Positions 52,074 to 61,581 of a DNA stretch of 64,000 nucleotides are shown here, in pieces (position 1 is the first letter of the stretch; each line of letters opens with the position of its first letter). Origin of the DNA: Mesorhizobium ciceri WSM4083 (lineage in GTDB: Bacteria; Pseudomonadota; Alphaproteobacteria; Rhizobiales; Rhizobiaceae); NCBI RefSeq assembly GCF_000519305.1, contig NZ_JAFG01000005.1, positions 124,190-188,189 of the forward strand. The letters run 5' to 3'. Under the pieces are notes generated by a model. The model did no database searches and was not told the origin of the DNA. It saw nothing but the letters and a program-made list of their open reading frames with translations. The position numbers were made by a program, and so were the translations under genes.

Positions 52074-52994
52074 TCAACGATCCGGAACGAATGGCTGCCC
52101 CAAGGAAGCCGGCGTGTTCATCATCGTCAGACGCTTGTTGCGCGAGATTAGAACGAGAACCACGACGGTTGCCAGATAGGGCAGCGAAGAAAGGAACTGT
52201 GAGGGCACTGGAATGCCAAAAGCCTGTGCATGAAGCTGGCCGATCCACACCGCGCCGAAGATGTAGGCGCCGGCCAGCACCCGCCATGGCCGCCACGAGG
52301 CGAACACCACCAGCGCCAGCGCAATCCAGCCGCGGCCGGCGCTCATGTTCTCGACCCATTGCGGCGTGTAGACCAGCGAGAGATGGCCGCCGGCAAGGCC
52401 GGCACAGGCACCGCCGAAGATGACCGCGAGGTAGCGATAACGGATCACCTTGATGCCAAGCGCATGCGCCGAGGTGTGGCTGTCGCCGATCGAACGCAGC
52501 GTCAGTCCGGTCCGGGTCTTGAACAGGAACCACATGACGGCAGCGGTGAGCGCGATCGAGATGTAGAAGATCGGATCCTGCCCGAACAGCAGCCTGCCGA
52601 CCACAGGGATTTCCGTCAGGCCGGGAATGTAGAGGTTGGGCAGCCTTTCGCCGGGCTGGCCGACGAATCTGGTGCCCATCATGCCGGACAGGCCAAGGCC
52701 GAGCAGCGTCAGCGACAGGCCGGTCGCCACCTGGTTGGTGGCCAGCGACAGCGTCATGACGGCAAACAGCAGCGAGAACACCGCGCCCATGGCGATAGCC
52801 GCCAGAAGGCCGATCCAGGGTGATCCGGTGAGATAGGTTGCACCGAAGCCGCCGACGGCGCCCATGATCATCATGCCCTCGACGCCGAGATTGAGCACGC
52901 CGGAGCGCTCGACCACCAATTCGCCGATTGCCGCGATCAGCAGCGGCGTTGCCGCGGTGGCGATGGTCAGAAGGATGTTTACGGTGATGTCCAT
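52074..52994 (-). CDS. nucleoside-type ABC transporter permease
   Basis: This 306-residue permease is of the branched-chain/BMP transporter class (BPD_transp_2): [37 protein letters not shown] and [19 protein letters not shown] are typical. It has about eight to ten membrane spans. It starts on the base that ends the other permease gene (TGATG overlap) and would form the heterodimeric channel with it. Confidence 0.92.
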   Translation of the reverse strand: MDITVNILLTIATAATPLLIAAIGELVVERSGVLNLGVEGMMIMGAVGGFGATYLTGSPWIGLLAAIAMGAVFSLLFAVMTLSLATNQVATGLSLTLLGLGLSGMMGTRFVGQPGERLPNLYIPGLTEIPVVGRLLFGQDPIFYISIALTAAVMWFLFKTRTGLTLRSIGDSHTSAHALGIKVIRYRYLAVIFGGACAGLAGGHLSLVYTPQWVENMSAGRGWIALALVVFASWRPWRVLAGAYIFGAVWIGQLHAQAFGIPVPSQFLSSLPYLATVVVLVLISRNKRLTMMNTPASLGQPFVPDR

Positions 52995-54124
52995 CAGCGG
53001 GCTTCCTTCAGCTTCGGCGCGGCTTCGAGTTTGGCCACGCCTTCCGGTTTGGTCAGCGCCAGGCCGATCACGCGGATGCGGTAGTGGATGAGCGTGTCGC
53101 AGCCGAGCACGAAGAACAGCAGCATGCCCTGGAACACCCGCGCCACCTTGTCGGAGATGCCGAGCGCGCTCTGCACCGCTTCGCCGCCGAGATAGGTCAG
53201 CGCCAGCACCAGACCGGCGGCAACGATGCCGAGCGGGTTGAGGCGGCCAAGGAAAGCCACGATGATGGCGGTGAAGCCATAGCCGGGCGAAATGACAGGC
53301 TGCAACTGCCCGATGGCGCCTGAGACTTCCGAGATGCCGGCAAGCCCCGCCAGCGCGCCTGACAGCAGGAAAGCAAAAAAGACCATGCGGTTAAGGCCGA
53401 AGCCGGCGAAGCGCCCTGCCCGCGGGCTTGAGCCAAGCACGCGCACCTCAAAACCTTTCAGCATGCGGCTCATCAGGATCCAGACCAGCACCGCGGCGAC
53501 CAGCGCGAAGACAAAACCCCAGTTTGCCCGTCCGGCATCCGGCATCAGTTCCGGCAACACCGCCGAATCGTTGAACTGGATGGTCTGCGGGAAGCCATGG
53601 CCCTGCGGATCGCGCCAGGGGCCGCGCACCAGCCAATCAAGGAAAAGCTGCGCGACATAGACCAGCATCAGGCTGGTCAGGATCTCGTTGGTGCCGAAGC
53701 GGGTCTTGAGCAGAGCCGGGATCGCTGCATAGGCCGCGCCGCCAACCATGCCGAGCAACAGCATCAGCGGCAGCACCAGCGGGCCTTCGAACTGCGGAAA
53801 CAGCACCGGCACCATCGAGCCGACGATGCCGCCGAGGATGAACTGGCCTTCGGCGCCGATGTTCCAGATGTTGGCCTTATAGCAAACAGAGAGGCCGACG
53901 GCGATCAGGATGAGCGGCGCGGCCTTGATCGCCAGCTCATGCAACTGCCAGACCTGGCTGATCGGCTCGATGAAATAGATATTGAACGCGGTCAGCGGAT
54001 TGACGCCGAGCAGCGCGAACATGACGGCGCCGGCAATGATGGTCAGCGCAAAGGCAATGAACGGCGACAGGGCCGAAAACAGCATGGAACGCTGCGGGCG
54101 TTTGACGAGTTCGAGGCGCATCAT
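52994..54124 (-). CDS. nucleoside-type ABC transporter permease
   Basis: This 376-residue permease has the same class features: ALTIIAGAVMFALLGVNPLTAF, WNIGAEGQFILGGIVGSM, and the cytosolic loop near MVFFAFLLSGALAGLAGISE. It precedes the second permease gene with a 1-base overlap and follows the ATPase gene with a 4-base overlap, so the four transporter genes are co-transcribed. Confidence 0.92.
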   Translation of the reverse strand: MMRLELVKRPQRSMLFSALSPFIAFALTIIAGAVMFALLGVNPLTAFNIYFIEPISQVWQLHELAIKAAPLILIAVGLSVCYKANIWNIGAEGQFILGGIVGSMVPVLFPQFEGPLVLPLMLLLGMVGGAAYAAIPALLKTRFGTNEILTSLMLVYVAQLFLDWLVRGPWRDPQGHGFPQTIQFNDSAVLPELMPDAGRANWGFVFALVAAVLVWILMSRMLKGFEVRVLGSSPRAGRFAGFGLNRMVFFAFLLSGALAGLAGISEVSGAIGQLQPVISPGYGFTAIIVAFLGRLNPLGIVAAGLVLALTYLGGEAVQSALGISDKVARVFQGMLLFFVLGCDTLIHYRIRVIGLALTKPEGVAKLEAAPKLKEAR

Positions 54125-55686
54125 GCCGTCTCCAGCGTGTGTTCGGCGTGGCCTGGTTCGGCGCCGCCCATCAGCAAGCCGACCCTCTCGAAGGTGGCTT
54201 CAGCGATCGGAATTGGCCTCGACAACTCGCCATTGTGCATGACCGCGATCGCATCCGATATCTCGAACAGCTCGTCGAGATCCTGGCTGATCACCAGCAC
54301 CGCCGATCCGCTGCGCGACAACTCGATCAAGGCCTGGCGGATGTGGGCGGCAGCGCCCGCATCCACGCCCCAGGTCGGCTGGTTCACCACCATGACGCTT
54401 GGCCGTCGGTCGAGTTCGCGGCCCACGATGAATTTCTGCAGATTGCCGCCCGAAAGGGCCGCGGCCTCCGGATCCGGCGCACTCTTGCGCACATCCATCG
54501 CCTCGATGATGCGTTGGGACGCGGCCTGGATGGCAGCGCTCTTGACCATTCCGCCGGAACCGACGAACGCCTTGCCGTCGGTGGCATGGCGCGACAGCAG
54601 CAGGTTTTCGGAAAGCTTCATGCGCGGTGCGGCACCGTGGCCGAGGCGCTCTTCCGGCACGAAGGCGGCGCCCAGCAGGCGGCGTCCGGTGATGGTGAGG
54701 CCTCCCGCATCCTTGCCACGAATGCGCACCGAGGCGGCATCCTGCTGCAGCACCTCGCCGGAGACGGTTTCAAAGAACTCGCCCTGGCCGTTGCCGGCGA
54801 CACCGGCTATGCCGATCACCTCACCGGCGCGGACATTCAGGTTGATGCCCTTGAGCGGTATCGAGAACGGCGTTGCCGGTTTGCGATTGAGATTGCGGAT
54901 TTCGAGCAGCGGCTGCGCCTTGTCGATACCCTCGACCGGCGCGCGCACCACGGCCTGCACCTCGTTGCCCACCATCATGCGAGCCAGCGAAGACGCGGTT
55001 TCCTCACGTGGATTGCAGTGGCCGACCACCTTGCCGTGGCGCAGCACCGTGGCGCGGTCGCAGATGCGTTTGACCTCTTCGAGCCGGTGCGAGATGTAGA
55101 GGATGGATTTGCCTTCCGAGCGCAGGCGCTCCAGTGTCTCGAACAGCTTGTCGGCTTCCTGCGGCGTCAGCACCGAGGTCGGTTCGTCCAGGATGATGAG
55201 CTGCGGCGTCTGCAGCAGGCAGCGGATGATTTCGATGCGCTGGCGTTCGCCCACCGACAGGTCGCCGACCAGCGAGTCAGGATCGAGCGGCAGGCCATAG
55301 CTGAAGGAAAGCGCCCTCGCCTTGGCAGCGATGCTGCTGATCGGCGAGCCGTCGTCCAGCGACAGCGCGATGTTTTCGGCCGCGGTCAGCGCCTCGAACA
55401 GCGAAAAATGCTGGAACACCATGCCGATGCCAAGTTTTTTCGCGGCGCCGGGGCTGGAAATCCTGACGGCCTGGCCGTTCCAGAAGATCTCGCCGGCATT
55501 GGGCTCCAGCGAACCGAACAGCATCTTGACCAGCGTCGACTTGCCGGCGCCGTTTTCGCCGAGCAAGGCGTGGATTTCACCCCTGGCGATGTCGAGATCG
55601 ATATGATCGCACGCCGTCAGCGTGCCGAATATCTTGGTGAGGCCACGCACCTCAAGCAGGTTCGTGCCGTCCTGATTTGCACTCAC
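54121..55686 (-). CDS. nucleoside/sugar-type ABC transporter ATP-binding protein (two domains)
   Basis: This 521-residue protein carries two ATPase domains, as RbsA/MglA and BMP-system ATPases do. Domain 1 has Walker A GENGAGKST, signature LSVGERQRIEI and Walker B LIILDEPTSVLT. Domain 2 lacks a full Walker A (GVAGNGQGEFF) but has signature LSGGNLQKFIVGREL; its Walker B position is VMVVNQPTWGVD, so it is probably weak in hydrolysis. The GTG start at 55686 is chosen because GGGAGG lies 4-5 bases before it. Confidence 0.9.
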   Translation of the reverse strand: MSANQDGTNLLEVRGLTKIFGTLTACDHIDLDIARGEIHALLGENGAGKSTLVKMLFGSLEPNAGEIFWNGQAVRISSPGAAKKLGIGMVFQHFSLFEALTAAENIALSLDDGSPISSIAAKARALSFSYGLPLDPDSLVGDLSVGERQRIEIIRCLLQTPQLIILDEPTSVLTPQEADKLFETLERLRSEGKSILYISHRLEEVKRICDRATVLRHGKVVGHCNPREETASSLARMMVGNEVQAVVRAPVEGIDKAQPLLEIRNLNRKPATPFSIPLKGINLNVRAGEVIGIAGVAGNGQGEFFETVSGEVLQQDAASVRIRGKDAGGLTITGRRLLGAAFVPEERLGHGAAPRMKLSENLLLSRHATDGKAFVGSGGMVKSAAIQAASQRIIEAMDVRKSAPDPEAAALSGGNLQKFIVGRELDRRPSVMVVNQPTWGVDAGAAAHIRQALIELSRSGSAVLVISQDLDELFEISDAIAVMHNGELSRPIPIAEATFERVGLLMGGAEPGHAEHTLETA

Positions 55687-55773
55687 AGTGCCTCCCATCT
55701 GGTTAGCCAGACATGTTCTGTGTTCCCGCAGGTATGGTAGGCGCGGCCGGCTCTCATCGGAAAGCGGCACGCG

Positions 55774-55808
55774 TCTTGAAAGAGCTTCAAGAATTTCAGC
55801 GGAAATTC
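55774..55808. promoter_or_regulatory. two adjacent inverted repeats before the ABC transporter operon
   Basis: TCTTGAA, AGAGC, TTCAAGA (55774-55792) is followed directly by GAATTTC, AGCG, GAAATTC (55791-55808). Both have perfect 7-base arms, and they share two bases. They lie about 90 bases upstream of the ATPase gene start, in the 145-base spacer after the quinone oxidoreductase gene. A double operator or alternative hairpin is possible. Confidence 0.45.
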
Positions 55809-55831
55809 AAGGGATAGCAAGGCAGAACGGA

Positions 55832-56809
55832 CTAAGGGATGAGAATGGTCGTCCCTGTGGTCCTGCGGCCCTCGAGGTCGGAATGCGCCTTGCCGGCGTC
55901 CTTGAGCGCGTAGCGCTGGTTGATCTTGATCTCGACCGCGCCGCTGAGCACGACCTCGAACAGGGCGGCGGCAGAAGCGTCGAGGTCCTCGCGTTTTGCG
56001 TTGTAGACGAACAGTGTCGGCCTTGTTGCGAACAGCGAGCCCTTCTGTGCCAGCAACGACATGCTGAACGGCGGTATGGGTCCCGAGGACTGGCCAAAGC
56101 TGACGAACATGCCAAGCGGCCGCAGGCAGTCGAGCGAAGCCGGAAATGTGTCGTTGCCGACCGAATCGTAGACGACGTCGCATTTTTTGCCGCCGGTAAT
56201 AGCGGCGACGCCGGCAACGAAATCCTGTTCCTTGTAGTTGATGACGTGGTCGAATCCGTGCGCCCTGGCGAGCTCGATCTTGTCGGACGAGCTGGCGGTG
56301 CCGATGACGGTGGCGCCGAGATGTTTTGCCCATTGGCCGAGGATCAGTCCGACGCCGCCTGCCGCGGCATGGAACAGGATCGTGTCGCCGGCCTTCACCT
56401 TGAACGTCCGGCGCAGCAGATATTCCGCGGTCATGCCCTTCAGCATCATCGCTGCGGCCTGTTCGTCGCTGATGCCATCCGGCACCTTGACGACGCGGCT
56501 GGCATCGATGACGCGTTCTTGCGCATAAGCCCCCGTCGTCACCGCATAGGCGATGCGATCGCCCGGATTCAGCCAGTCGACGCCCTCGCCGACTTCCAGC
56601 ACCACGCCGGCGGCTTCGCTGCCTGGCACGAGCGGGAAGCCGCCGGGTGGCGGATAGAGGCCAGAGCGATGGTAGACATCGATGAAATTGAGGCCGATCG
56701 CGGTGTGCCGGACCAGGATCTGCCCGGATCCCGGCTGGCCGGGGTCAGTGTCCTCATAGGTCAGAACTTCCGGGCCGCCATTGGCGTGGATGCGGATCGC
56801 TTTGGACAT
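55832..56809 (-). CDS. NADPH:quinone oxidoreductase (zinc-free MDR family, Qor)
   Basis: This 325-residue protein is of the Qor branch of medium-chain dehydrogenases: GLNFIDVYHRSGLYP, VPGSEAAGVVLEVGEGV, and the NADPH-binding AAAGGVGLILGQWAKHLGA. The Cys/His ligands of structural and catalytic zinc are absent, as normal for Qor. It reduces quinones or alkenals with NADPH. It is the last gene of the minus unit DUF2182-DUF1326-pcs-qor, 28 bases after pcs. Confidence 0.9.
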   Translation of the reverse strand: MSKAIRIHANGGPEVLTYEDTDPGQPGSGQILVRHTAIGLNFIDVYHRSGLYPPPGGFPLVPGSEAAGVVLEVGEGVDWLNPGDRIAYAVTTGAYAQERVIDASRVVKVPDGISDEQAAAMMLKGMTAEYLLRRTFKVKAGDTILFHAAAGGVGLILGQWAKHLGATVIGTASSSDKIELARAHGFDHVINYKEQDFVAGVAAITGGKKCDVVYDSVGNDTFPASLDCLRPLGMFVSFGQSSGPIPPFSMSLLAQKGSLFATRPTLFVYNAKREDLDASAAALFEVVLSGAVEIKINQRYALKDAGKAHSDLEGRRTTGTTILIP

Positions 56810-56837
56810 AGCTTAGACTTCCTCTGGGAGTGGCTGA

Positions 56838-57683
56838 TCAGGCCTTTTTGGCGCCGAGCTTGGGAAAGAACTGCATGATGCCGCCGATGCAGGCAAGGTA
56901 AAGCCCGGTGATGGTGATGCCGATCTTGGTGAAGGTGCTGACCTGCTCGCCCAGCACGCCGATCTGATCGTAGAAGGCAGCGAGCGCCGCCTGGGCCAGG
57001 GCAAGCGCGCCGAAAGCGCACCACAAGAGAGTCATCCCAAGGTTGATGCGCCGTAGCCGCACCACCCGCACCGGGTGGATGAAGTTGATCGGCACGAAAG
57101 TCAGGACGCCGGCCACCACCACAACCGCGAACGAAACCCATTGTCCGGGCTCGATTACGAACAGGGTGAACACCACCATGTTCCAGACTACGGGGAATCC
57201 CTTGAAGAAATTCTCCTTCGTCTTCATGCCGGTGTCGGCATAGTAGATGGCGCTGGAAACGACGATGATCGCCGCCGACAGGAATGACAGGCCCTCGCCC
57301 ATGAAGCCGCGCTGATAGAGGGCGAAGGCCGGGATCAGCACGTAGGTCACGTAGTCGATGATGTTGTCGAGCAGTTCGCCCGACCAAGTCGGCAGGATTT
57401 CCTTGACCTCGAGCTTGCGCGCGATCGGTCCATCGATGCCGTCGACGAACAATGCCAGCCCGAGCCACCAGAACATCGCCGTCCAGCGCTCTTCGCTTGC
57501 CGCCACCAGCGACAGGAAGGCCAGGAACGAGCCTGATGCGGTCAAGAGATGGACGGAGAACGCCCTCGCCTGTGGCCAGGTGACCTTCTTCTTCGGCCTG
57601 GGGATCCGGTCCGTTATCTTTTTGGCGGCTTTGCGTGCTGCCAAATTCCTGGCCGTTGTGTTCTTGCTCACGGGCCCCGCCAA
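56838..57683 (-). CDS. pcs: phosphatidylcholine synthase
   Basis: This 281-residue membrane protein carries the phosphatidylcholine synthase form of the CDP-alcohol phosphotransferase motif, DG-x2-AR-x12-G-x3-D-x3-D, beginning at DGIDGPIAR near residue 81. A basic N-terminal tail of about 35 residues precedes about eight membrane spans. It condenses choline and CDP-diacylglycerol directly to phosphatidylcholine, a pathway typical of rhizobia and other host-associated alphaproteobacteria. Its first 16 bases overlap the DUF1326 gene. Confidence 0.95.
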   Translation of the reverse strand: MAGPVSKNTTARNLAARKAAKKITDRIPRPKKKVTWPQARAFSVHLLTASGSFLAFLSLVAASEERWTAMFWWLGLALFVDGIDGPIARKLEVKEILPTWSGELLDNIIDYVTYVLIPAFALYQRGFMGEGLSFLSAAIIVVSSAIYYADTGMKTKENFFKGFPVVWNMVVFTLFVIEPGQWVSFAVVVVAGVLTFVPINFIHPVRVVRLRRINLGMTLLWCAFGALALAQAALAAFYDQIGVLGEQVSTFTKIGITITGLYLACIGGIMQFFPKLGAKKA

Positions 57684-58282
57684 TCCAGCTTGCAGATTTC
57701 GGCCGAACGGCCGGCGAAATTCCAGTTGCGGCCGAAAGCCCGCATCTTGCTCTTGTCGGACCTGGCCACGATGATCTCGGGCGCGATCCAGTATTCCGAA
57801 TTGCTGATCACCGTGTCCTTGTCGCGGTCCTTGCCTTGGATGGGTGTCACCGCCCCGTCGATGATCTTCGGAATCTGGAAGATACGCGTCTTGTCACGCG
57901 TCTCATAGGTGATCGGCACTTGTTCGACACCGAGGAATTTGCCGACGAGGATGGAGAGCAGCGATGTGGTTCCGCCTGCCTTGCCGGTGAAGATCTTGGT
58001 CAGCGCCTTGACCGCGTAGACCGAGGCTCGGTTGTCGATGAACAGGCCGGCGGTCCAGTTGCCGCGGCTCATGTAGCCGGGGATTTCCATAATCAGCCCG
58101 AGATTGAGGCCGGACAGATCGACCTCACCGAAATGGCCTGCATCGATACGAAACCCCGCCCAGGTCTGGCAATAGCCTTCGGTCGGCGGATGATTGCCAA
58201 GCGATAGCACGCAGGGGCAAAAAACCGTGCAATTGCAGGAGAGTACGAGCTCTCCCTTCATCGCCCAGCTCTGGTCTGCCAT
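57668..58282 (-). CDS. DUF1326 domain protein with Cys-rich N-terminus
   Basis: This 204-residue protein belongs to the DUF1326 family. The N-terminus has CNCTVFCPCVLS, a cysteine group suitable for metal or Fe-S binding, followed by GYCQTWAGFRIDAG. No signal peptide is seen. It is encoded 14 bases after the DUF2182 membrane protein, its usual partner, and overlaps pcs. Function unknown; transport or handling of a metal has been suggested for the pair. The ATG at 58282 is chosen; the frame is open upstream. Confidence 0.85.
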   Translation of the reverse strand: MADQSWAMKGELVLSCNCTVFCPCVLSLGNHPPTEGYCQTWAGFRIDAGHFGEVDLSGLNLGLIMEIPGYMSRGNWTAGLFIDNRASVYAVKALTKIFTGKAGGTTSLLSILVGKFLGVEQVPITYETRDKTRIFQIPKIIDGAVTPIQGKDRDKDTVISNSEYWIAPEIIVARSDKSKMRAFGRNWNFAGRSAEICKLDWRGP

Positions 58283-58296
58283 CGATTTCCCCCCAC

Positions 58297-59193
58297 TCAC
58301 AGCGAGACTACTAGCAGCGCGGCTGCCCAGACAAGCAGTATCGCACCGGCCAGCCGGGTTGGAACCCTGCTGGCTGTTTGTTTTTCGATCAGGGTGAACA
58401 GCCCGATCAACGCCATCCAGAAAATGTTCATGACGCCAACGGCGAACATCACCAGCATCAAGGCCCAGCAGCAGCCGAGACACCACAGACCTTGCGCGAC
58501 ACCGAGCCGAAAGACGCTGGCCGGCCTGGCGCTCCAGTTCGCGAAAAGGATCGAGAACGGGTTCTTGCATTTCTTCAGGCAAGCTTCCTTCAGGCCGCTG
58601 AACTGGTAGAGGCCGGCGATCAGGAGAGCGAGCGCACCGGCAAGGCCGACGACCGGATCGAGCATCCCGGCTGACGAGGCGAATGCATGGGCGGCCAAGG
58701 TCAGTGCCGCGAACATCATTGACGCGGCGAGCCAGACGCTGAGGTAACCGGCGACCAGCACCAGCGGGTGAACGACCGGTTCGCCCTTGATGTGTGCCGT
58801 GTCAGTGATCTCGCAATAGGTGCGGATCATCGGCGCCGCCGAAGGCAGCATCGTCGCGATCGCCATCAGGAACCACATCGAAACGAGCGCGCCTGCCTGC
58901 AAGCCGAGACCTGCGTTCAAAGGCACCGGTGAGAGGCACAGCACAAAGAACCGTTCCAGGAAATCGGGCAGCGGCAGTTGCGGCAGGCTGCGCAGGATCG
59001 TGTCGCCGGGGGCGCCGACGCCCGCAATTCCAGTTTGAGACCCGCGGATCGCCATCGCTGCCAGAGACAGCCAGGCAAGCAGGATGCAAGCGCCGACAAC
59101 GACGTTTACCGTGACCCGAGGATTGCGCGCGATGCCGGCCATGGCGCGGCCGGCGCGGTCGAGATGGCTGAAGTCGTCCTGCTGGCCGGTCAT
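58297..59193 (-). CDS. DUF2182 domain membrane protein
   Basis: This membrane protein of about 298 residues matches DUF2182. Key features are the cytosolic or interfacial ACLKKCKNPFS and the CLGCCWALMLVMFAVGVMN segment, with His/Cys residues that could bind metal, and about seven membrane spans. In-frame ATGs at 59235 and 59193 are both possible; the latter is chosen for its spacing to GGA. It heads the DUF2182-DUF1326-pcs-qor unit and is divergent from a UbiH-type gene. Confidence 0.83.
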   Translation of the reverse strand: MTGQQDDFSHLDRAGRAMAGIARNPRVTVNVVVGACILLAWLSLAAMAIRGSQTGIAGVGAPGDTILRSLPQLPLPDFLERFFVLCLSPVPLNAGLGLQAGALVSMWFLMAIATMLPSAAPMIRTYCEITDTAHIKGEPVVHPLVLVAGYLSVWLAASMMFAALTLAAHAFASSAGMLDPVVGLAGALALLIAGLYQFSGLKEACLKKCKNPFSILFANWSARPASVFRLGVAQGLWCLGCCWALMLVMFAVGVMNIFWMALIGLFTLIEKQTASRVPTRLAGAILLVWAAALLVVSL

Positions 59194-59305
59194 GACATCC
59201 GAATGGGCCGAATCGCCGCGTTGATCAAGCTGCATGATCTGACCTATATGCTCATCGAACGGCAGGTCGGGTGGACCGCCTCGCATTGCAAGCCGGAAGC
59301 CGATC

Positions 59306-60517
59306 TTGGAGCATCAGCAAACTGCGCGGATACTGGTTGCCGGCACGGGGCCGGCAGGGCTGATCGCGGCGCTCGGTTTTGCCGCCGAAGGTTTCCCGGT
59401 GACATTGGTCGGGCCGGAGGCCACCGCCCCCGATGGCCGCACGACGGCCCTGATGAACCCTGCCTTGAAAGTGCTCGACCGGCTTGGTGTGCTCGAAGCC
59501 GTCAAATCCAAGGCGGCGCCCCTGAAAGTGATGCGCATCGTTGACGCCACCAGCCGGCTGATCCGCAGCCCGGTCGTCACCTTCCGTGCCAGCGAGATCG
59601 ACGAGGATCAATTCGGGCTGAACCTTCCCAACAGCGTCCTCAACCCGGCACTCGCCAGCGCCGTTGCCGCGCATGCCGGCATCGACTGGCTGAGGTCGAT
59701 AGTGGCGAACTGGCATCTCGATGCCGAGCACGCCCGTGCCATCCTGGCCGACGGAAGCACGGTCGACGCAGCGCTGGCGGTCGCCGCCGATGGGCGGTTG
59801 TCACCGGCGCGCCAGGCAGCCGGCATCTCGACTTCGGCCCGCTCCTATCCGCAGGCAGCTCTCGTCCTCAATTTCGGCCATAGCGGCGACCACGCCTTCA
59901 CCTCGACCGAATTCCACACCGAGACCGGTCCGTTCACGCAGGTTCCCCTGCCCGGCAATCGCTCCAGCCTGGTCTGGGTGGTCAAGCCCGAGACCGCGAC
60001 CGACCTCGCCGCACTGGAGGATGCGACGCTTTCTCAGCGGGTCGAACAGCAGATGCAGTCGATGCTGGGCCGGGTGACGGTCGAACCGGGCCGGCAGATC
60101 TATCCGCTTTCGGCGGTGACACCGCTGCGTTTCGCCCGAGATCGGGTGGCGCTGGTCGGCGAAGCGGCCCATGTGTTTCCGCCGATCGGCGCGCAAGGCC
60201 TCAATCTCGGCATCAGGGATATCGACGATCTAATTGGAATCGCTTGTGAAAATCGAGCTGACCCAGGCGCCGCCAAGGCGCTTGCGGCCTACGATTTCAA
60301 GCGCCGCCCCGACATTCTGGCGCGCAGCAGCGCGGTCAACCTGCTCAACATGTCGCTGCTTTCCGACATGCTGCCAGCGCAGATGGCCCGCGTTGCCGGG
60401 CTCGGCGTGCTCGGAGGCTTCGCGCCGCTTCGGGCTTTTTTCATGCGCGAGGGGCTTCGTCCCGGCAGCGGTTTTGCCGCGCTTGCCGGCGGGTTAGGGA
60501 AACAGGTCCGGCGCTAG
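59306..60517 (+). CDS. UbiH/UbiF/UbiL family FAD-dependent hydroxylase
   Basis: This 403-residue flavin monooxygenase has the FAD motif VAGTGPAGLIAALGFAAEG, a DG motif (AVAADGRLSPARQAAGI) and the GD-type motif ALVGEAAHVFPPIGAQGLNLG. It belongs to the ubiquinone-ring hydroxylases; alphaproteobacteria often use UbiL here. The start is TTG at 59306 with GGAAG before it. Its 3' end overlaps the convergent AEC transporter gene by 24 bases. Confidence 0.88.
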   Translation: MEHQQTARILVAGTGPAGLIAALGFAAEGFPVTLVGPEATAPDGRTTALMNPALKVLDRLGVLEAVKSKAAPLKVMRIVDATSRLIRSPVVTFRASEIDEDQFGLNLPNSVLNPALASAVAAHAGIDWLRSIVANWHLDAEHARAILADGSTVDAALAVAADGRLSPARQAAGISTSARSYPQAALVLNFGHSGDHAFTSTEFHTETGPFTQVPLPGNRSSLVWVVKPETATDLAALEDATLSQRVEQQMQSMLGRVTVEPGRQIYPLSAVTPLRFARDRVALVGEAAHVFPPIGAQGLNLGIRDIDDLIGIACENRADPGAAKALAAYDFKRRPDILARSSAVNLLNMSLLSDMLPAQMARVAGLGVLGGFAPLRAFFMREGLRPGSGFAALAGGLGKQVRR

Positions 60518-61456
60518 GATGTTGTGCCGGATCAGGTAGAGCAGCCCGGTGACGGTCACGACCGACAGGCAGGTTGTGATCAGCACACTGGCCGACGCGC
60601 GCTGTACCCAGACGCCATACTGCTGGGCGATGACGAAGACGTTGGTGGCGGTCGGCAATGCCGCCAGAAGCACCGCCGAGAAGACCCATGTCTGAGAGAA
60701 ATTGCCGATCCAGCTTAGCACGACATAGCAGAGCAACGGGTGCAGGATCAGCTTCAGCGCCGCAATCGGAACCATCTCGTGCGGGACGCGATTGAGCGGC
60801 CTGAGCGCCAGCGTGACGCCCATGGCAAACAGCGCGCAAGGTGCGGCCGCCCGGGAAAGATATTCCAGAAAGCGCTCCACCGGCACGGGCGGTAGAAAGC
60901 CGATATAGGCGGCGCCGACACCCAGGGCGGTTGCGATGATGAACGGGTGCAGGACGATCTTGCGCACTACACCCAGCGCAAGCCGGAGAGGAGTGGTCTT
61001 CTCGTCGCCCGACAGCGCCATCATCATGGGCGCGATGGCGAAATGCATGATGTTCTCGAAACAAAAGATCAGGGCGACCGGCACTGCCGCCGCCTCGCCG
61101 AAGGCCAGCAATGCCAGGCCCGGCCCCATATAGCCGATATTGCCATAGGCGGCCGCGAGCGCCTTGATGGTCGATTGCGCTATCTCGCCGCGCGAGGTCA
61201 GCACCGACCCCATGAACATCAAGGAAAATATCATGAAGGTCGAGACGACCGAGCCGAAGATGAAGCGCCATTCCGTCAGGTCTTCGAACGGCGTCTTGGC
61301 AAGCAGTTGGAAGAAAAGTGCCGGCAGCGCGACATAGACGATGAACGTGTTCATCCAGCCGAGCGCCTCCAGCGGCTGCCTGGTGATGCGCGCCACCAGA
61401 AACCCGACAAAAATCAAGCCGAAGAACGGAAGAACAAGACCGATGACGTCAGACAT
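60494..61456 (-). CDS. AEC family transporter (auxin efflux carrier type)
   Basis: This 320-residue membrane protein is of the AEC (auxin efflux carrier) family with about ten spans: VLPFFGLIFVGFLVARI at the N-terminus, GNIGYMGPGLALLAFGEAA in the crossover region of the first repeat and TNVFVIAQQYGVW in the second. Bacterial members move malate, malonate or other organic anions. It overlaps the 3' end of the UbiH-type gene in antisense. Confidence 0.9.
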   Translation of the reverse strand: MSDVIGLVLPFFGLIFVGFLVARITRQPLEALGWMNTFIVYVALPALFFQLLAKTPFEDLTEWRFIFGSVVSTFMIFSLMFMGSVLTSRGEIAQSTIKALAAAYGNIGYMGPGLALLAFGEAAAVPVALIFCFENIMHFAIAPMMMALSGDEKTTPLRLALGVVRKIVLHPFIIATALGVGAAYIGFLPPVPVERFLEYLSRAAAPCALFAMGVTLALRPLNRVPHEMVPIAALKLILHPLLCYVVLSWIGNFSQTWVFSAVLLAALPTATNVFVIAQQYGVWVQRASASVLITTCLSVVTVTGLLYLIRHNILAPDLFP

Positions 61457-61581
61457 TTTTATGCTGGTCCGAAACCCTGGCGCCGGGCTAGCCCGTTGCT
61501 TAATAGGGCGTCAAGCGCCTCGGGATTGAATTGATGCGCGGTCTGCGCCAAATAAGCCCAAGGAATTCAGTGGTGAGTACG

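Noticed and set aside
52024-52533. A 170-residue N-terminal extension of the BMP binding protein
   Set aside because: The ATG at 52023 begins a perfect signal peptide with a ribosome site, and the extension is antisense-like sequence of the neighbouring permease gene.
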